From Alphaproteobacteria bacterium UBA2954 (GTDB lineage Bacteria; Pseudomonadota; Alphaproteobacteria; Puniceispirillales; Puniceispirillaceae), in contig DEBO01000143.1 of the NCBI GenBank assembly GCA_002348585.1, forward strand, positions 1-7,159: DNA of 7,159 nucleotides, in the 5' to 3' direction. This document shows positions 1 to 6,190 of this stretch, one piece after another. Made by a program: the position numbers and the translations under genes. A model generated the notes under the pieces. That model was not told the origin of the DNA. It saw nothing but the letters and a program-made list of their open reading frames with translations, and searched no databases. Every line of letters starts with the position of its first letter. The first letter of the stretch is position 1.

Positions 1-163
1 AAAAAGTACCAAATGAAGATAGTTTGACGGATTCCCCCGAGATGAGGCATTCCGTGACCTCCTCAAGCACACTGCTAACAAGATGCGAGCATTCATTGTG
101 AGAAAGCCCTATCTGTTGGTGTACAGCATTAGCTAAATCACTTCGTGTAATTGTCTTATCCAT
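1..163 (-). CDS. ihfA: Integration host factor subunit alpha, N-terminal part (cut by window edge)
   Basis: IHF-alpha pairs with IHF-beta to form a nucleoid protein that bends DNA at specific sites and assists recombination, replication and transcription. Only the first 54 codons are present; the frame is open to base 1. The protein starts [14 protein letters not shown] and continues with the helical dimerisation part of the HU/IHF fold. It ends at VKLSSFGTF (residues 46-54), the conserved turn before the DNA-binding beta arm, which lies outside the window. The TITRSDL start and the [10 protein letters not shown] block match alphaproteobacterial IHF-alpha better than HU or IHF-beta. The ATG at 163-161 begins the conserved N-terminus, but no clear Shine-Dalgarno precedes it. 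It lies 85 bp after fabH on the same strand. Position downstream of plsX-fabH is usual for ihfA in Alphaproteobacteria, which supports IHF-alpha over HU. Confidence 0.9.
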   Translation of the reverse strand, partial: MDKTITRSDLANAVHQQIGLSHNECSHLVSSVLEEVTECLISGESVKLSSFGTF

Positions 164-248
164 AAAAAGACCGTATCACTGGATAAAATCCGGGTCAATC
201 CACCAAAGATCAATTTTTAACTTGAAATTCACAAAGAAACATACTGTT

Positions 249-1253
249 TTATCTATTTTTTTTAAATGGGCGACCAAAGCGAACCAAAGATGCTCCCCAT
301 GACAATCCACCCCCAATTGCTTCAAAGGCGAGCAAATCCCCAGCTTTAACACGGCCATCACTAACTGCCTCAGTAAGCGCTAATGGAATAGAGGCAGCTG
401 ATGTGTTTGCATGTTTATCCACGCAACGAACCACCCGTTCAGCCGGCAGCCCCAGTTTTCGTTGCATTCCGTCAATGATCCGGATATTTGCCTGATGCGG
501 AATTAACCAGTCGATATCGTCTGGCTGATGGCCAGTTTTTTGGATTACTTCATTCATTGCACTGGAGAGTTTTTCCACAGCATGTTTGAAAACATCCTGG
601 CCCTTCATTTTTACGTGACCAACCGTGCCAGTTGTAGATGGCCCACCATCAACATACAGGATATCACGATAACGGCCATCTGTGTGTAGTACCGTAGACA
701 ACACACCCCAATCCTGAGGAGCATCGTCTGAAGCTTCAAGAATAACCGCCCCTGCACCATCTCCAAACAAAACACAAGTGGTTCTGTCTTTCCAATTTAG
801 AAGCTTAGTAAAGCTTTCTGCACCAATAATAAGTGCTCTTCGCCCCTGACCAGATTTGATAAGCGAATCACCAACTCCAAGACCATAGACAAAGCCCGCA
901 CACACCGCTTGCACGTCAAAAGCAAAAGCTTGATAGGCCTGTAATTTGTGCTGAACGACAGACGCTGTGGATGGAAATGTATCATCAGGAGTTGTGGTAG
1001 CAATTATGATTATATCAATATCAGCTGCAGACAGTCTCGCATTCTCTAATGCTCGCTGCGCAGCATACACAGCCAGATCTGATGTTTTTTCTCCCTCAGC
1101 AACAATGTGCCTTTGGCCGATCCCCGTTCGCTGCTTAATCCAGCTGTCATCTGTTTCAACAAATTCAGATAAATCATCATTTGTCATTACATGTGACGGC
1201 AAATAGGACCCGGTGCCCACCATAAGAACGGACTGTCTATTCATCTCTGTCAT
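249..1253 (-). CDS. fabH: Beta-ketoacyl-[acyl-carrier-protein] synthase III (FabH)
   Basis: FabH condenses acetyl-CoA (or another acyl-CoA primer) with malonyl-ACP, the first elongation step of type II fatty-acid synthesis in the cytoplasm. The 334-residue protein is full length for the thiolase-fold family. The catalytic triad is intact: Cys118 in VQAVCAGF, His253 in IPHQANIR and Asn283 in HANTSAAS. Also visible are the N-terminal GTGSYLPS, the WIKQRTGI block (residues 38-45) and the C-terminal GGGLSWGA (314-321). The ATG at 1253-1251 is preferred because AAGGG (1263-1259) sits 5 nt upstream. An ATG three codons later would be 14 nt from it. The gene overlaps the end of plsX by 17 bp, implying co-transcription and probable translational coupling. 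The adjacent plsX supports a housekeeping lipid role rather than a secondary-metabolite KAS III. Confidence 0.97.
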   Translation of the reverse strand: MTEMNRQSVLMVGTGSYLPSHVMTNDDLSEFVETDDSWIKQRTGIGQRHIVAEGEKTSDLAVYAAQRALENARLSAADIDIIIIATTTPDDTFPSTASVVQHKLQAYQAFAFDVQAVCAGFVYGLGVGDSLIKSGQGRRALIIGAESFTKLLNWKDRTTCVLFGDGAGAVILEASDDAPQDWGVLSTVLHTDGRYRDILYVDGGPSTTGTVGHVKMKGQDVFKHAVEKLSSAMNEVIQKTGHQPDDIDWLIPHQANIRIIDGMQRKLGLPAERVVRCVDKHANTSAASIPLALTEAVSDGRVKAGDLLAFEAIGGGLSWGASLVRFGRPFKKNR

Positions 1254-2283
1254 TCATACCCTTATTGAGAATATATCTCGCACTGTGGATTGCAGATTTT
1301 ACTTCAGGAATAAAACCTTGTTGAAGCATATGGACGGCCACGCCAATGGCATTTGAAAATCCAAATGCATCCGTGCCCCCGTGTGATTTTACCGATATCC
1401 CGTTCAATCCAAGAAAAACTGCTCCATTATATCGCCGAGGATCAAATTTGTGTCCGAATCTACGCAAGCCGGAACGAGCGAGCTGGAACCCCAATTTTGT
1501 CGTTATATTCTTAGAAAATGCAGCTCGCAATCCACCCTGGAATAGATCCGCAACTCCCTCTGCAGTTTTCAAGGCTACATTTCCTGAAAAGCCGTCGGTC
1601 ACAACGACATCAACCTTCCCCCCTGCTATATCTGAACCTTCCACAAATCCGTGATAGTTGAGATTAAGTGAATCTGCGCCTAGAACCGCTGCTGCTTCAC
1701 GCAAATAATCAAATCCTTTCTGGTCTTCCTCTCCAACGTTCAAAAGGCCAACACTAGGCGAGTCTCCTCCATGAATATCACGATAAAACGCGCTGCCCAT
1801 TATCGCAAACTGTATGAGGTTTTCTGCATCACATTCGATATTTGCTCCTAAATCCAAAACGCAGGACTGACCATGTGGATTTGGAAAAAATCCTGCAATA
1901 GCTGGTCGGGTTACGCCCTCAATCATCCTCATTTGGAGCTTTGACATTGCCATCAACGCACCTGTATTTCCCGCAGAAACCACAGCGTCAACCTCACCAT
2001 TTGAAACAAGCTCGATGGCCCTCCACATAGATGTATTCTTTCCTGCGCGCAAAGCCTGAGATGGCTTAGCTTCTGGCGCAACAGCTTCATCTGTATGATA
2101 AATTTTTGCCTCTTGCATGTACCGAGTTTTTTCCAATAAGGGGCTAATTTTTCTCTCATCACCAACAAATATCAAAGAAATATCCGGATAAGCAGCAAAT
2201 GCCCTATCTGCACCCTGGACAACGATTTCAGGAGCGTGGTCGCCTCCCATCGCGTCTAACGATATTCGTGGTGCCTGCCTCAT
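1237..2283 (-). CDS. plsX: Phosphate acyltransferase PlsX
   Basis: PlsX converts acyl-ACP and phosphate to acyl-phosphate, the acyl donor for PlsY in phosphatidic-acid synthesis. It is a peripheral membrane or cytoplasmic enzyme. The 348-residue protein has the family landmarks in order: DAMGGDHAP (10-18), VSAGNTGALMA (102-112), DLGANIECD (144-152), LLNVGEED (180-187), VTDGFSGNVALKT (228-240) and YNGAVFLGLNG followed by VKSHG (285-302). A TTG two codons upstream (2289) also opens the frame. I chose the ATG at 2283-2281 because GGAG (2295-2292) lies 8 nt before it but only 2 nt before the TTG. It follows the DUF177 gene by 46 bp and overlaps fabH by 17 bp. In many bacteria rpmF (ribosomal protein L32) lies between the DUF177 gene and plsX; the 46-bp gap here cannot hold it. 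Confidence 0.97.
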   Translation of the reverse strand: MRQAPRISLDAMGGDHAPEIVVQGADRAFAAYPDISLIFVGDERKISPLLEKTRYMQEAKIYHTDEAVAPEAKPSQALRAGKNTSMWRAIELVSNGEVDAVVSAGNTGALMAMSKLQMRMIEGVTRPAIAGFFPNPHGQSCVLDLGANIECDAENLIQFAIMGSAFYRDIHGGDSPSVGLLNVGEEDQKGFDYLREAAAVLGADSLNLNYHGFVEGSDIAGGKVDVVVTDGFSGNVALKTAEGVADLFQGGLRAAFSKNITTKLGFQLARSGLRRFGHKFDPRRYNGAVFLGLNGISVKSHGGTDAFGFSNAIGVAVHMLQQGFIPEVKSAIHSARYILNKGMNDRDE

Positions 2284-2291
2284 CCACAATA

Positions 2292-2295
2292 CTCC
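2292..2295 (-). promoter_or_regulatory. Shine-Dalgarno GGAG deciding the plsX start
   Basis: GGAG on the minus strand, 8 nt before the ATG at 2283 and only 2 nt before the competing TTG at 2289. The spacing favours the ATG and removes two residues from the longest open frame. Confidence 0.65.
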
Positions 2296-2329
2296 ATCAA
2301 ACTCAGCAAGTTGAGCATAAATACAAAAT

Positions 2330-2833
2330 TCATTTTTTCAATTCAGAAAGCCTAGCAAAAGGATGATTTTCAGTGTTATCAACTTCAGGCACACCCAGAA
2401 CTGGCACATTTTCTGCCCGTGGCCATGCTGGAGCACAAACCCCAATCCATTGACATAAGCACTCACCGACTGGAATTTCACCATTTACCAGCAAATCCAC
2501 ATCAACCTCCATTGCGTCTATTTCCGTTTGATCAGAGAACGAATCCACAAAGCGTTCTTCAAGTTCAATCACAAACGCACTTTCAACTGGCTGACCTGAA
2601 ACAACACAAGCTTGTGTGATCGCTACATTTATTTTGCCTCTCAATTCCCAGCACCCATCTGCAATTTGCGCCAATGCGAGTTTACCTATCACATCTTTAA
2701 GCTTGATAAAGGCAAAGCGCTCAGATAGCTGTCGCCGTTCGGCTTCCTTTAAGCAAATATCAAAGTGAACGAGGCCTCCACGTGCAATTGCGTATGCTGG
2801 CACCGCTGTGTCTAGTTTAATCGACTGAGCCAT
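2330..2833 (-). CDS. DUF177 (YceD-like) family protein
   Basis: DUF177/YceD proteins are widespread small proteins. In plants and E. coli they are linked to accumulation or processing of 23S rRNA; the exact activity is unsettled. The 167-residue protein shows family landmarks: CVVSGQPV (76-83), matching the C-V-V-T-x-x-P-V block common in alphaproteobacterial members; an acidic middle (91-113); IPVGECLCQW (120-129) in place of the usual I-D-L-G-E block; the AWPR (136-139) remnant of the usual PYPR; and HPFARLSELKK (157-167) at the C-terminus. The frame is open up to 2899. The ATG at 2833-2831 is preferred because GGAG lies 6 nt upstream and because MAQSIKL leads straight into conserved sequence. 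It overlaps the chaperone gene by 17 bp. Six cysteines (27, 61, 76, 125, 127, 133) are present; only the one in the CVVS block is clearly a family position. Confidence 0.88.
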   Translation of the reverse strand: MAQSIKLDTAVPAYAIARGGLVHFDICLKEAERRQLSERFAFIKLKDVIGKLALAQIADGCWELRGKINVAITQACVVSGQPVESAFVIELEERFVDSFSDQTEIDAMEVDVDLLVNGEIPVGECLCQWIGVCAPAWPRAENVPVLGVPEVDNTENHPFARLSELKK

Positions 2834-3407
2834 GGCTGTCTCCATGAAGCGCGAGTATAGCGACCAAATCAACTGTACCAACCTGCATCTCATTATCACT
2901 TACCGCTGACAGACGGTCACGACTCTCCAAAACATAGTCAGCCATTCGCCTGTCCGCATCATTGCAGTCATGAGAACGCCTGATATTTCGAGCCAGAACT
3001 AGGGCCAATTCCATCTTGTCATTCCTTTCAAGCGACTTGGTGTAAGCGAGTAATCGCCCCATGAAGGCTTCTGACATTTTGCGTACACGCTTACCTACCC
3101 CTAAATCACCCACTCCCATTTCCCGCAAAGTAAAATCCATATCAGCAAAGAAGCGGTCGAATAATTCCTGATTAAGAGGTTTATGCACGTCTTCAGGTAG
3201 CATGCGTAACCGCTCCATCAACAAGCTAATATGTAGACAAAGCATGTCAAAACGGCTGTCAAGGTGATCGTGTATTTCAAATTCAGTGTATAATTTTGGT
3301 TGTCGACTAGCTTGCAGAATAGATTGATAGAGACGCTCAGCTGGCCTCTCTTCCAGCTTTCGCTGTTTCGTACCCAGATAACGCATTAGACGTGAAAACA
3401 AGAGCAT
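2817..3407 (-). CDS. Ubiquinol-cytochrome c chaperone family protein (CBP3/UQCC1-like)
   Basis: This family (the bacterial relatives of mitochondrial Cbp3/UQCC1) is associated with assembly of cytochrome b into the bc1 complex at the membrane. The 196-residue protein has no signal peptide or membrane segment and is largely helical. The family core is clear: DSRFDMLCLHISLLMERL (50-67), then an invariant-looking block with LFDRFFADMD (82-91), REMGVGDLGVGKRVRKM (95-111) and EAFMGRLLAY (113-122). The ATG at 3407-3405 has AAGGA (3420-3416) 8 nt upstream, a good ribosome-binding site. It is the first gene of the minus-strand cassette, diverges from bamE and overlaps the DUF177 gene by 17 bp. The family assignment is strong. 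The bacterial function is inferred from the mitochondrial relatives and from the presence of bc1-containing respiration in the group. Confidence 0.9.
   Translation of the reverse strand: MLLFSRLMRYLGTKQRKLEERPAERLYQSILQASRQPKLYTEFEIHDHLDSRFDMLCLHISLLMERLRMLPEDVHKPLNQELFDRFFADMDFTLREMGVGDLGVGKRVRKMSEAFMGRLLAYTKSLERNDKMELALVLARNIRRSHDCNDADRRMADYVLESRDRLSAVSDNEMQVGTVDLVAILALHGDSHGSVD
2840..2843 (-). promoter_or_regulatory. Shine-Dalgarno GGAG deciding the DUF177 gene start
   Basis: GGAG lies 6 nt before the ATG at 2833. It overlaps an earlier in-frame ATG at 2845, which itself has no purine-rich site upstream. This argues for the 167-residue product over the longer 171- or 189-residue versions. 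Confidence 0.6.
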
Positions 3408-3602
3408 TTGTATAATCCTTTTGGTATCTGTAACCAGCTCTATGTGGGCCTGCTCTTCATTACGCGTCCTTATACGTTATAAATGCTGTCAACGTCCATT
3501 CCTGTCTTTGCTTTACAGGTTCGCTTTAATGTCTTATTTCTAAGTATCGTTCATGCAAAACTTTTCTGCCAACTGCAACTAGCCAAGCCATGAGATGTAA
3601 TC
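3408..3602. promoter_or_regulatory. Divergent intergenic region, presumed promoters for the chaperone cassette and bamE
   Basis: This 195-bp stretch separates the divergent starts of the chaperone gene (minus) and bamE (plus), so it should carry a promoter for each. On the minus strand there is a perfect TTGACA (3492-3487), but the nearest TATAA-like hexamers follow after only 5 and 12 nt, and nothing resembling a -10 lies at 16-18 nt. On the plus strand TTTACA (3512-3517) is followed after 17 nt by TATTTC (3535-3540), a weak -10. No convincing operator, hairpin or small gene is visible. The promoter role is inferred from gene orientation. Confidence 0.5.
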
Positions 3603-4046
3603 ATGCACGTAACCTTTCCACGGCCTAAATTAGTTTTTCTATTAATTTTAATGATTGTAGTGTCTGCATGTGAGGCCATAACCACGACGCATGGCCGATT
3701 GATTCAACCAGCAGAGTTAGAGAGGCTCGAGTTGGGCGCGACAACTCAGGCAGAAACAATTGCAATTCTGGGACCACCGAGCTTTGAAGGCGCCTTTAAT
3801 TCTGGTCGTCTCTATTATAATAATCAAAAAATGGCAAAACGTGTTGGCGGCGAGACATTAACAATAGAACGTGAACTTATGATATTGATATTTGATAGTA
3901 ATAGTAGGCTTCAAAGCATTGAAATACGTGATAAAACTTCAGATAAAAAAATTGTAAAACTTGAATCCAAAACACCAACACCTGGCACCACGTTAACAAT
4001 CGTTGACCAAATGTTCAGCAATTTGCGGCGCAATAACGTGGATTAG
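3603..4046 (+). CDS. bamE: Outer membrane assembly lipoprotein, BamE/SmpA family
   Basis: BamE is a small lipoprotein of the BAM complex, which inserts beta-barrel proteins into the outer membrane. The 147-residue protein has a lipoprotein signal: basic start, hydrophobic core (10-20, VFLLILMIVV) and lipobox VSAC with the lipidated Cys23. Glu follows at +2, not Asp, consistent with outer-membrane sorting. The mature part fits the SmpA/OmlA fold: a GRLIQPAELERLELGATT segment (31-48), ILGPPSFEGAF (55-65), RLYYNN (69-74) and a strand LMILIFDSNSRLQSIEI (92-108). The C-terminal GTTLTIVDQMFSNLRR (128-143) resembles the tail seen after the fold in alphaproteobacterial members. The ATG at 3603 is the start that includes the whole signal peptide; the preceding GAGATG is a weak ribosome-binding site. 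It is the only plus-strand gene here and converges on nusB. The gene symbol is by family. Confidence 0.88.
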   Translation: MHVTFPRPKLVFLLILMIVVSACEAITTTHGRLIQPAELERLELGATTQAETIAILGPPSFEGAFNSGRLYYNNQKMAKRVGGETLTIERELMILIFDSNSRLQSIEIRDKTSDKKIVKLESKTPTPGTTLTIVDQMFSNLRRNNVD

Positions 4047-4051
4047 TAGAC

Positions 4052-4591
4052 TTAATTAGCCTTTCCAGGCGTAGACATTTCTGCGGTCCTTAGTTTCCTG
4101 CGCGCAAGCCCGTCAAGTAATGCATTAACAAAACGTACATCAGCATTGAATGCATCAGCAATGCTAGCATATTCAGACAATACAGCCCGTGCTGGTATAT
4201 GCGGCATTCCATCCAGTTCAATAATACCTGCCCGTAAAATCACTAATTCTATTCGCGCAAGTCGCATCAATGTCCATCCCTCCGATAGGCCGTCAGCAAT
4301 CATTTGATCAAGTTCCAGCCTCCGGTGATTGACTCCTGAAACCACAGCGTAAAAATGCTCACTATCTATTTTCTTTACTCGCAGTTGACGGGCGATATCA
4401 TCAGCATAGTTATCTAAAAAAGTTGGCATTGCCTCCAGCAGAGGCTGGCCCGTCACTTCTGCACTATAACCTAACTGAATAGATGCAAGCCGCGCAGCAG
4501 CCCGTCTGCGAACTGCCGTAGGGCGTAAGAGGCTAGCTTTTTCATTGCTGTCTTTTTGGGACAAATTTTCAACAATTGTCTTTTGGGTCAT
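4052..4591 (-). CDS. nusB: Transcription antitermination factor NusB
   Basis: NusB, with S10 (NusE), binds boxA RNA in rRNA leaders and supports antitermination. The 179-residue all-helical protein carries [15 protein letters not shown] (28-42), [18 protein letters not shown] (109-126), [12 protein letters not shown] (137-148) and [11 protein letters not shown] (154-164), the standard NusB blocks. About 25 N-terminal residues precede the fold and have no counterpart in the 139-residue E. coli protein; a modest extension is common in Alphaproteobacteria. The ATG at 4591-4589 is the only ATG before residue 55. It overlaps the end of ribH by 23 bp and has no evident Shine-Dalgarno, so translation may depend on coupling to ribH. 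The ribH-nusB link is widely conserved. The thiL gene that often follows is absent; the next gene is convergent bamE, 5 bp away. Confidence 0.95.
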   Translation of the reverse strand: MTQKTIVENLSQKDSNEKASLLRPTAVRRRAAARLASIQLGYSAEVTGQPLLEAMPTFLDNYADDIARQLRVKKIDSEHFYAVVSGVNHRRLELDQMIADGLSEGWTLMRLARIELVILRAGIIELDGMPHIPARAVLSEYASIADAFNADVRFVNALLDGLARRKLRTAEMSTPGKAN

Positions 4592-5054
4592 TAATCAGTT
4601 TTTTATCTTCTGCATACCGTTTTGCTAAAGCCGCCATGGCCAGTGCAGCCCTCGCGGCATCCCCACCTTTATCTTTGCGGTTGATATCTGCTCTTTCCCA
4701 TGCTTGTTCGGTATTCTCTACAGTCAGAATCCCGTTGCCAATTGCCAGATTTCGGTAAATCGCCAAGTCCATCAGACCCCTAGATGATTCTGTGCAAACC
4801 GTCTCATAATGGGTTGTCTCACCCCTAATAACACATCCCAGGGCAATAAAGCCGTCATAAGGGCATGAGTTGGTTGCAGCCATTGCGATAGCAGCAGGTA
4901 TTTCAAGCGCACCAGGCACAGAAATAACATCGTAGCTTGCCCCCGCAGTTTCGAGTTCAGCAACAGCGCCTTGCCTTTGAGCGACGGCAAGTTCAGCATA
5001 AAAATCGGCCTGAACAATTAAATAATGACCAGAAGTTAGAGCCTTCTTCTTCAT
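4569..5054 (-). CDS. ribH: 6,7-dimethyl-8-ribityllumazine synthase (RibH)
   Basis: RibH condenses 5-amino-6-ribitylaminouracil with 3,4-dihydroxy-2-butanone 4-phosphate to make lumazine, the penultimate riboflavin step. The enzyme usually forms pentamers or 60-subunit shells. The 161-residue protein has VPGALEIP (46-53), the substrate phosphate and active-site stretch [14 protein letters not shown] (73-86) with catalytic His82, [10 protein letters not shown] (113-122) with Arg121 at the phosphate-binding arginine position, and [10 protein letters not shown] (129-138). The N-terminal aromatic motif reads ADFY (16-19), where relatives usually have an Arg before Phe. The ATG at 5054-5052 has AAGAG about 7 nt upstream. 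It follows the ribBA-like gene by 18 bp and overlaps nusB by 23 bp. The 18-bp gap leaves no room for an FMN riboswitch. Confidence 0.96.
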   Translation of the reverse strand: MKKKALTSGHYLIVQADFYAELAVAQRQGAVAELETAGASYDVISVPGALEIPAAIAMAATNSCPYDGFIALGCVIRGETTHYETVCTESSRGLMDLAIYRNLAIGNGILTVENTEQAWERADINRKDKGGDAARAALAMAALAKRYAEDKKLINDPKDNC

Positions 5055-5072
5055 TCAATGTCTCTTACAGTT

Positions 5073-6188
5073 CTAATTTATGGCTTTCCAGCCTTCAATT
5101 GTCAGCCCATAACCTTCAAGACCAATAATGGTTGGCTTTGAATTAGACAATAAAGTCATAACTGACACATTCAGATCATTTAGAATTTGAGCACCCACTC
5201 CATAATCTCTCAACTCAAGTGCACCAGTTTTTGTGTCCGATCCCTGCCGTGCTAGAAGGATTTCGGAAAGACTGGACAAACTTGATTCGCGCAAGACAAC
5301 GATCACACCTCTGCCATGTTCTGCTATAATGCGCATTGCCTGTTGCAACTCACCATGATTACGGCTTTTGTGCGACTCACCCAGAAGGTCAACCATCAAA
5401 TCCAATCCATGCATCCGAACTAAAGTTGGTTGGTCAGGGTCAATCTGCCCTTTTAACATCACAAGATGCTCTACATCAGTAATGTCATTCCGATAAATCA
5501 ACAGCCGCCATGTACCTCCAAATTCTGTCTCAAATGAAGACTCAGCGATCCGTGTTACTAGAGTTTCATTATGACGCCGCCAAGAGATCAAATCTGCGAT
5601 CGCACCAATTTTTAAATTATGCTGCTGAGAAAAATCCATCAGATCGGGCAATCTGGCCATTGTCCCATCATCTTTCATAATTTCACAAATCACTCCATTT
5701 GGGGCGCAACCAGCGGCGCGGGCAATATCAATAATGGCCTCGGTATGCCCAGCCCTCACCAGCGTACCACCATCTCTAGCCACAAGAGGAAAAATATGAC
5801 CCGGAGTAGCAATATCAGCTTGGCGTGCATGTGGATTGATCGCTGTATGAATTGTAAGGGCGCGGTCAGCAGCCGAAATCCCTGTTGTCACGCCCTCACG
5901 AGCCTCAATCGATACAGTAAAGGCAGTCTGATGACGTGATTCATTCCGCCGATCCATCATTTCCAGCCCCAGCTGCTCAGTGTGCCCTCGAGTGAGAGCC
6001 AAACAGATAAGCCCACGGCCATATTTTGCCATAAAATTGACCGCCTCGGCATTTGCATGTTCTCCAATAATACACAAATCCCCTTCATTTTCACGACTTT
6101 GGTCATCGACTAGAATGAACATTCTGCCTGCTCTTGCATCTGCAATTACTTCTTCAATCGGGGATAAGCCATGCTTAGTTTTTAGCAT
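5073..6188 (-). CDS. ribB: 3,4-dihydroxy-2-butanone 4-phosphate synthase with degenerate GTP cyclohydrolase II-like domain (RibBX type)
   Basis: The N-terminal half (about 1-200) is a complete RibB domain converting ribulose 5-phosphate to 3,4-dihydroxy-2-butanone 4-phosphate. It has VDDQSRENEGDL (27-38), RHQTAFTVSI (85-94), GVTTGISAADRA (99-110), RAGHTEA (145-151) with catalytic-type His148, and CEIMKDDGTMAR (168-179). The C-terminal half (about 205-371) aligns with RibA, shown by EHLVMLKG (240-247), RDYGVGAQIL (327-336) and GLEGYGL (356-362). However, it lacks the SECLTGD and RCDCG zinc motifs: residues 261-279 read GLDLMVD, then KSRNHG, and no cysteine occurs after residue 168. The LRQEGRGIG loop is LRESSLSSL (299-307). 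GTP cyclohydrolase II activity is therefore unlikely. The start lies 2 nt after the ribE stop. AGGAG is 13 nt upstream, too far for a standard site, so coupling to ribE is likely. Confidence 0.93.
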   Translation of the reverse strand: MLKTKHGLSPIEEVIADARAGRMFILVDDQSRENEGDLCIIGEHANAEAVNFMAKYGRGLICLALTRGHTEQLGLEMMDRRNESRHQTAFTVSIEAREGVTTGISAADRALTIHTAINPHARQADIATPGHIFPLVARDGGTLVRAGHTEAIIDIARAAGCAPNGVICEIMKDDGTMARLPDLMDFSQQHNLKIGAIADLISWRRHNETLVTRIAESSFETEFGGTWRLLIYRNDITDVEHLVMLKGQIDPDQPTLVRMHGLDLMVDLLGESHKSRNHGELQQAMRIIAEHGRGVIVVLRESSLSSLSEILLARQGSDTKTGALELRDYGVGAQILNDLNVSVMTLLSNSKPTIIGLEGYGLTIEGWKAIN

Positions 6189-6190
6189 AT

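Noticed and set aside
164..248. A separate ihfA promoter or IHF autoregulatory site in the fabH-ihfA gap
   Set aside because: TTGACC with TACGGT 17 nt later would start transcription almost at the ATG. An ATCAA-N4 match lacks the W and TTR positions of the IHF consensus. Neither is convincing.
967..1206. Plus-strand open frames inside fabH, plsX, ribH, ribBA and ribE, up to 121 codons
   Set aside because: They lie opposite or out of frame with strongly conserved genes, show no recognisable protein motifs and have no supporting ribosome sites; treated as shadows.
3469..3492. Perfect TTGACA (3492-3487, minus strand) with TATAAC and TATAAG downstream as a promoter for the chaperone cassette
   Set aside because: The -10-like hexamers lie 5 and 12 nt from TTGACA, far from the 16-18 nt needed, and nothing fits at the right distance. 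Kept only as a comment in the intergenic entry.
3553..3582. Nine-codon reading frame upstream of bamE as a leader peptide
   Set aside because: No ribosome-binding site, no regulatory codon pattern and no attenuator hairpin; short frames like this are expected by chance.
5055..5072. FMN riboswitch in the riboflavin operon
   Set aside because: All gaps inside the rib cassette are 2-18 bp, far too short for an FMN aptamer. If one exists it would lie upstream of ribD, outside the window.
5073..6188. RibBA-like gene as a pseudogene because of its damaged RibA half
   Set aside because: The frame is uninterrupted over 371 codons, the RibB half keeps every motif, and scaffold motifs of the RibA half remain, as in described RibBX proteins. 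A functional RibB protein is the better reading.
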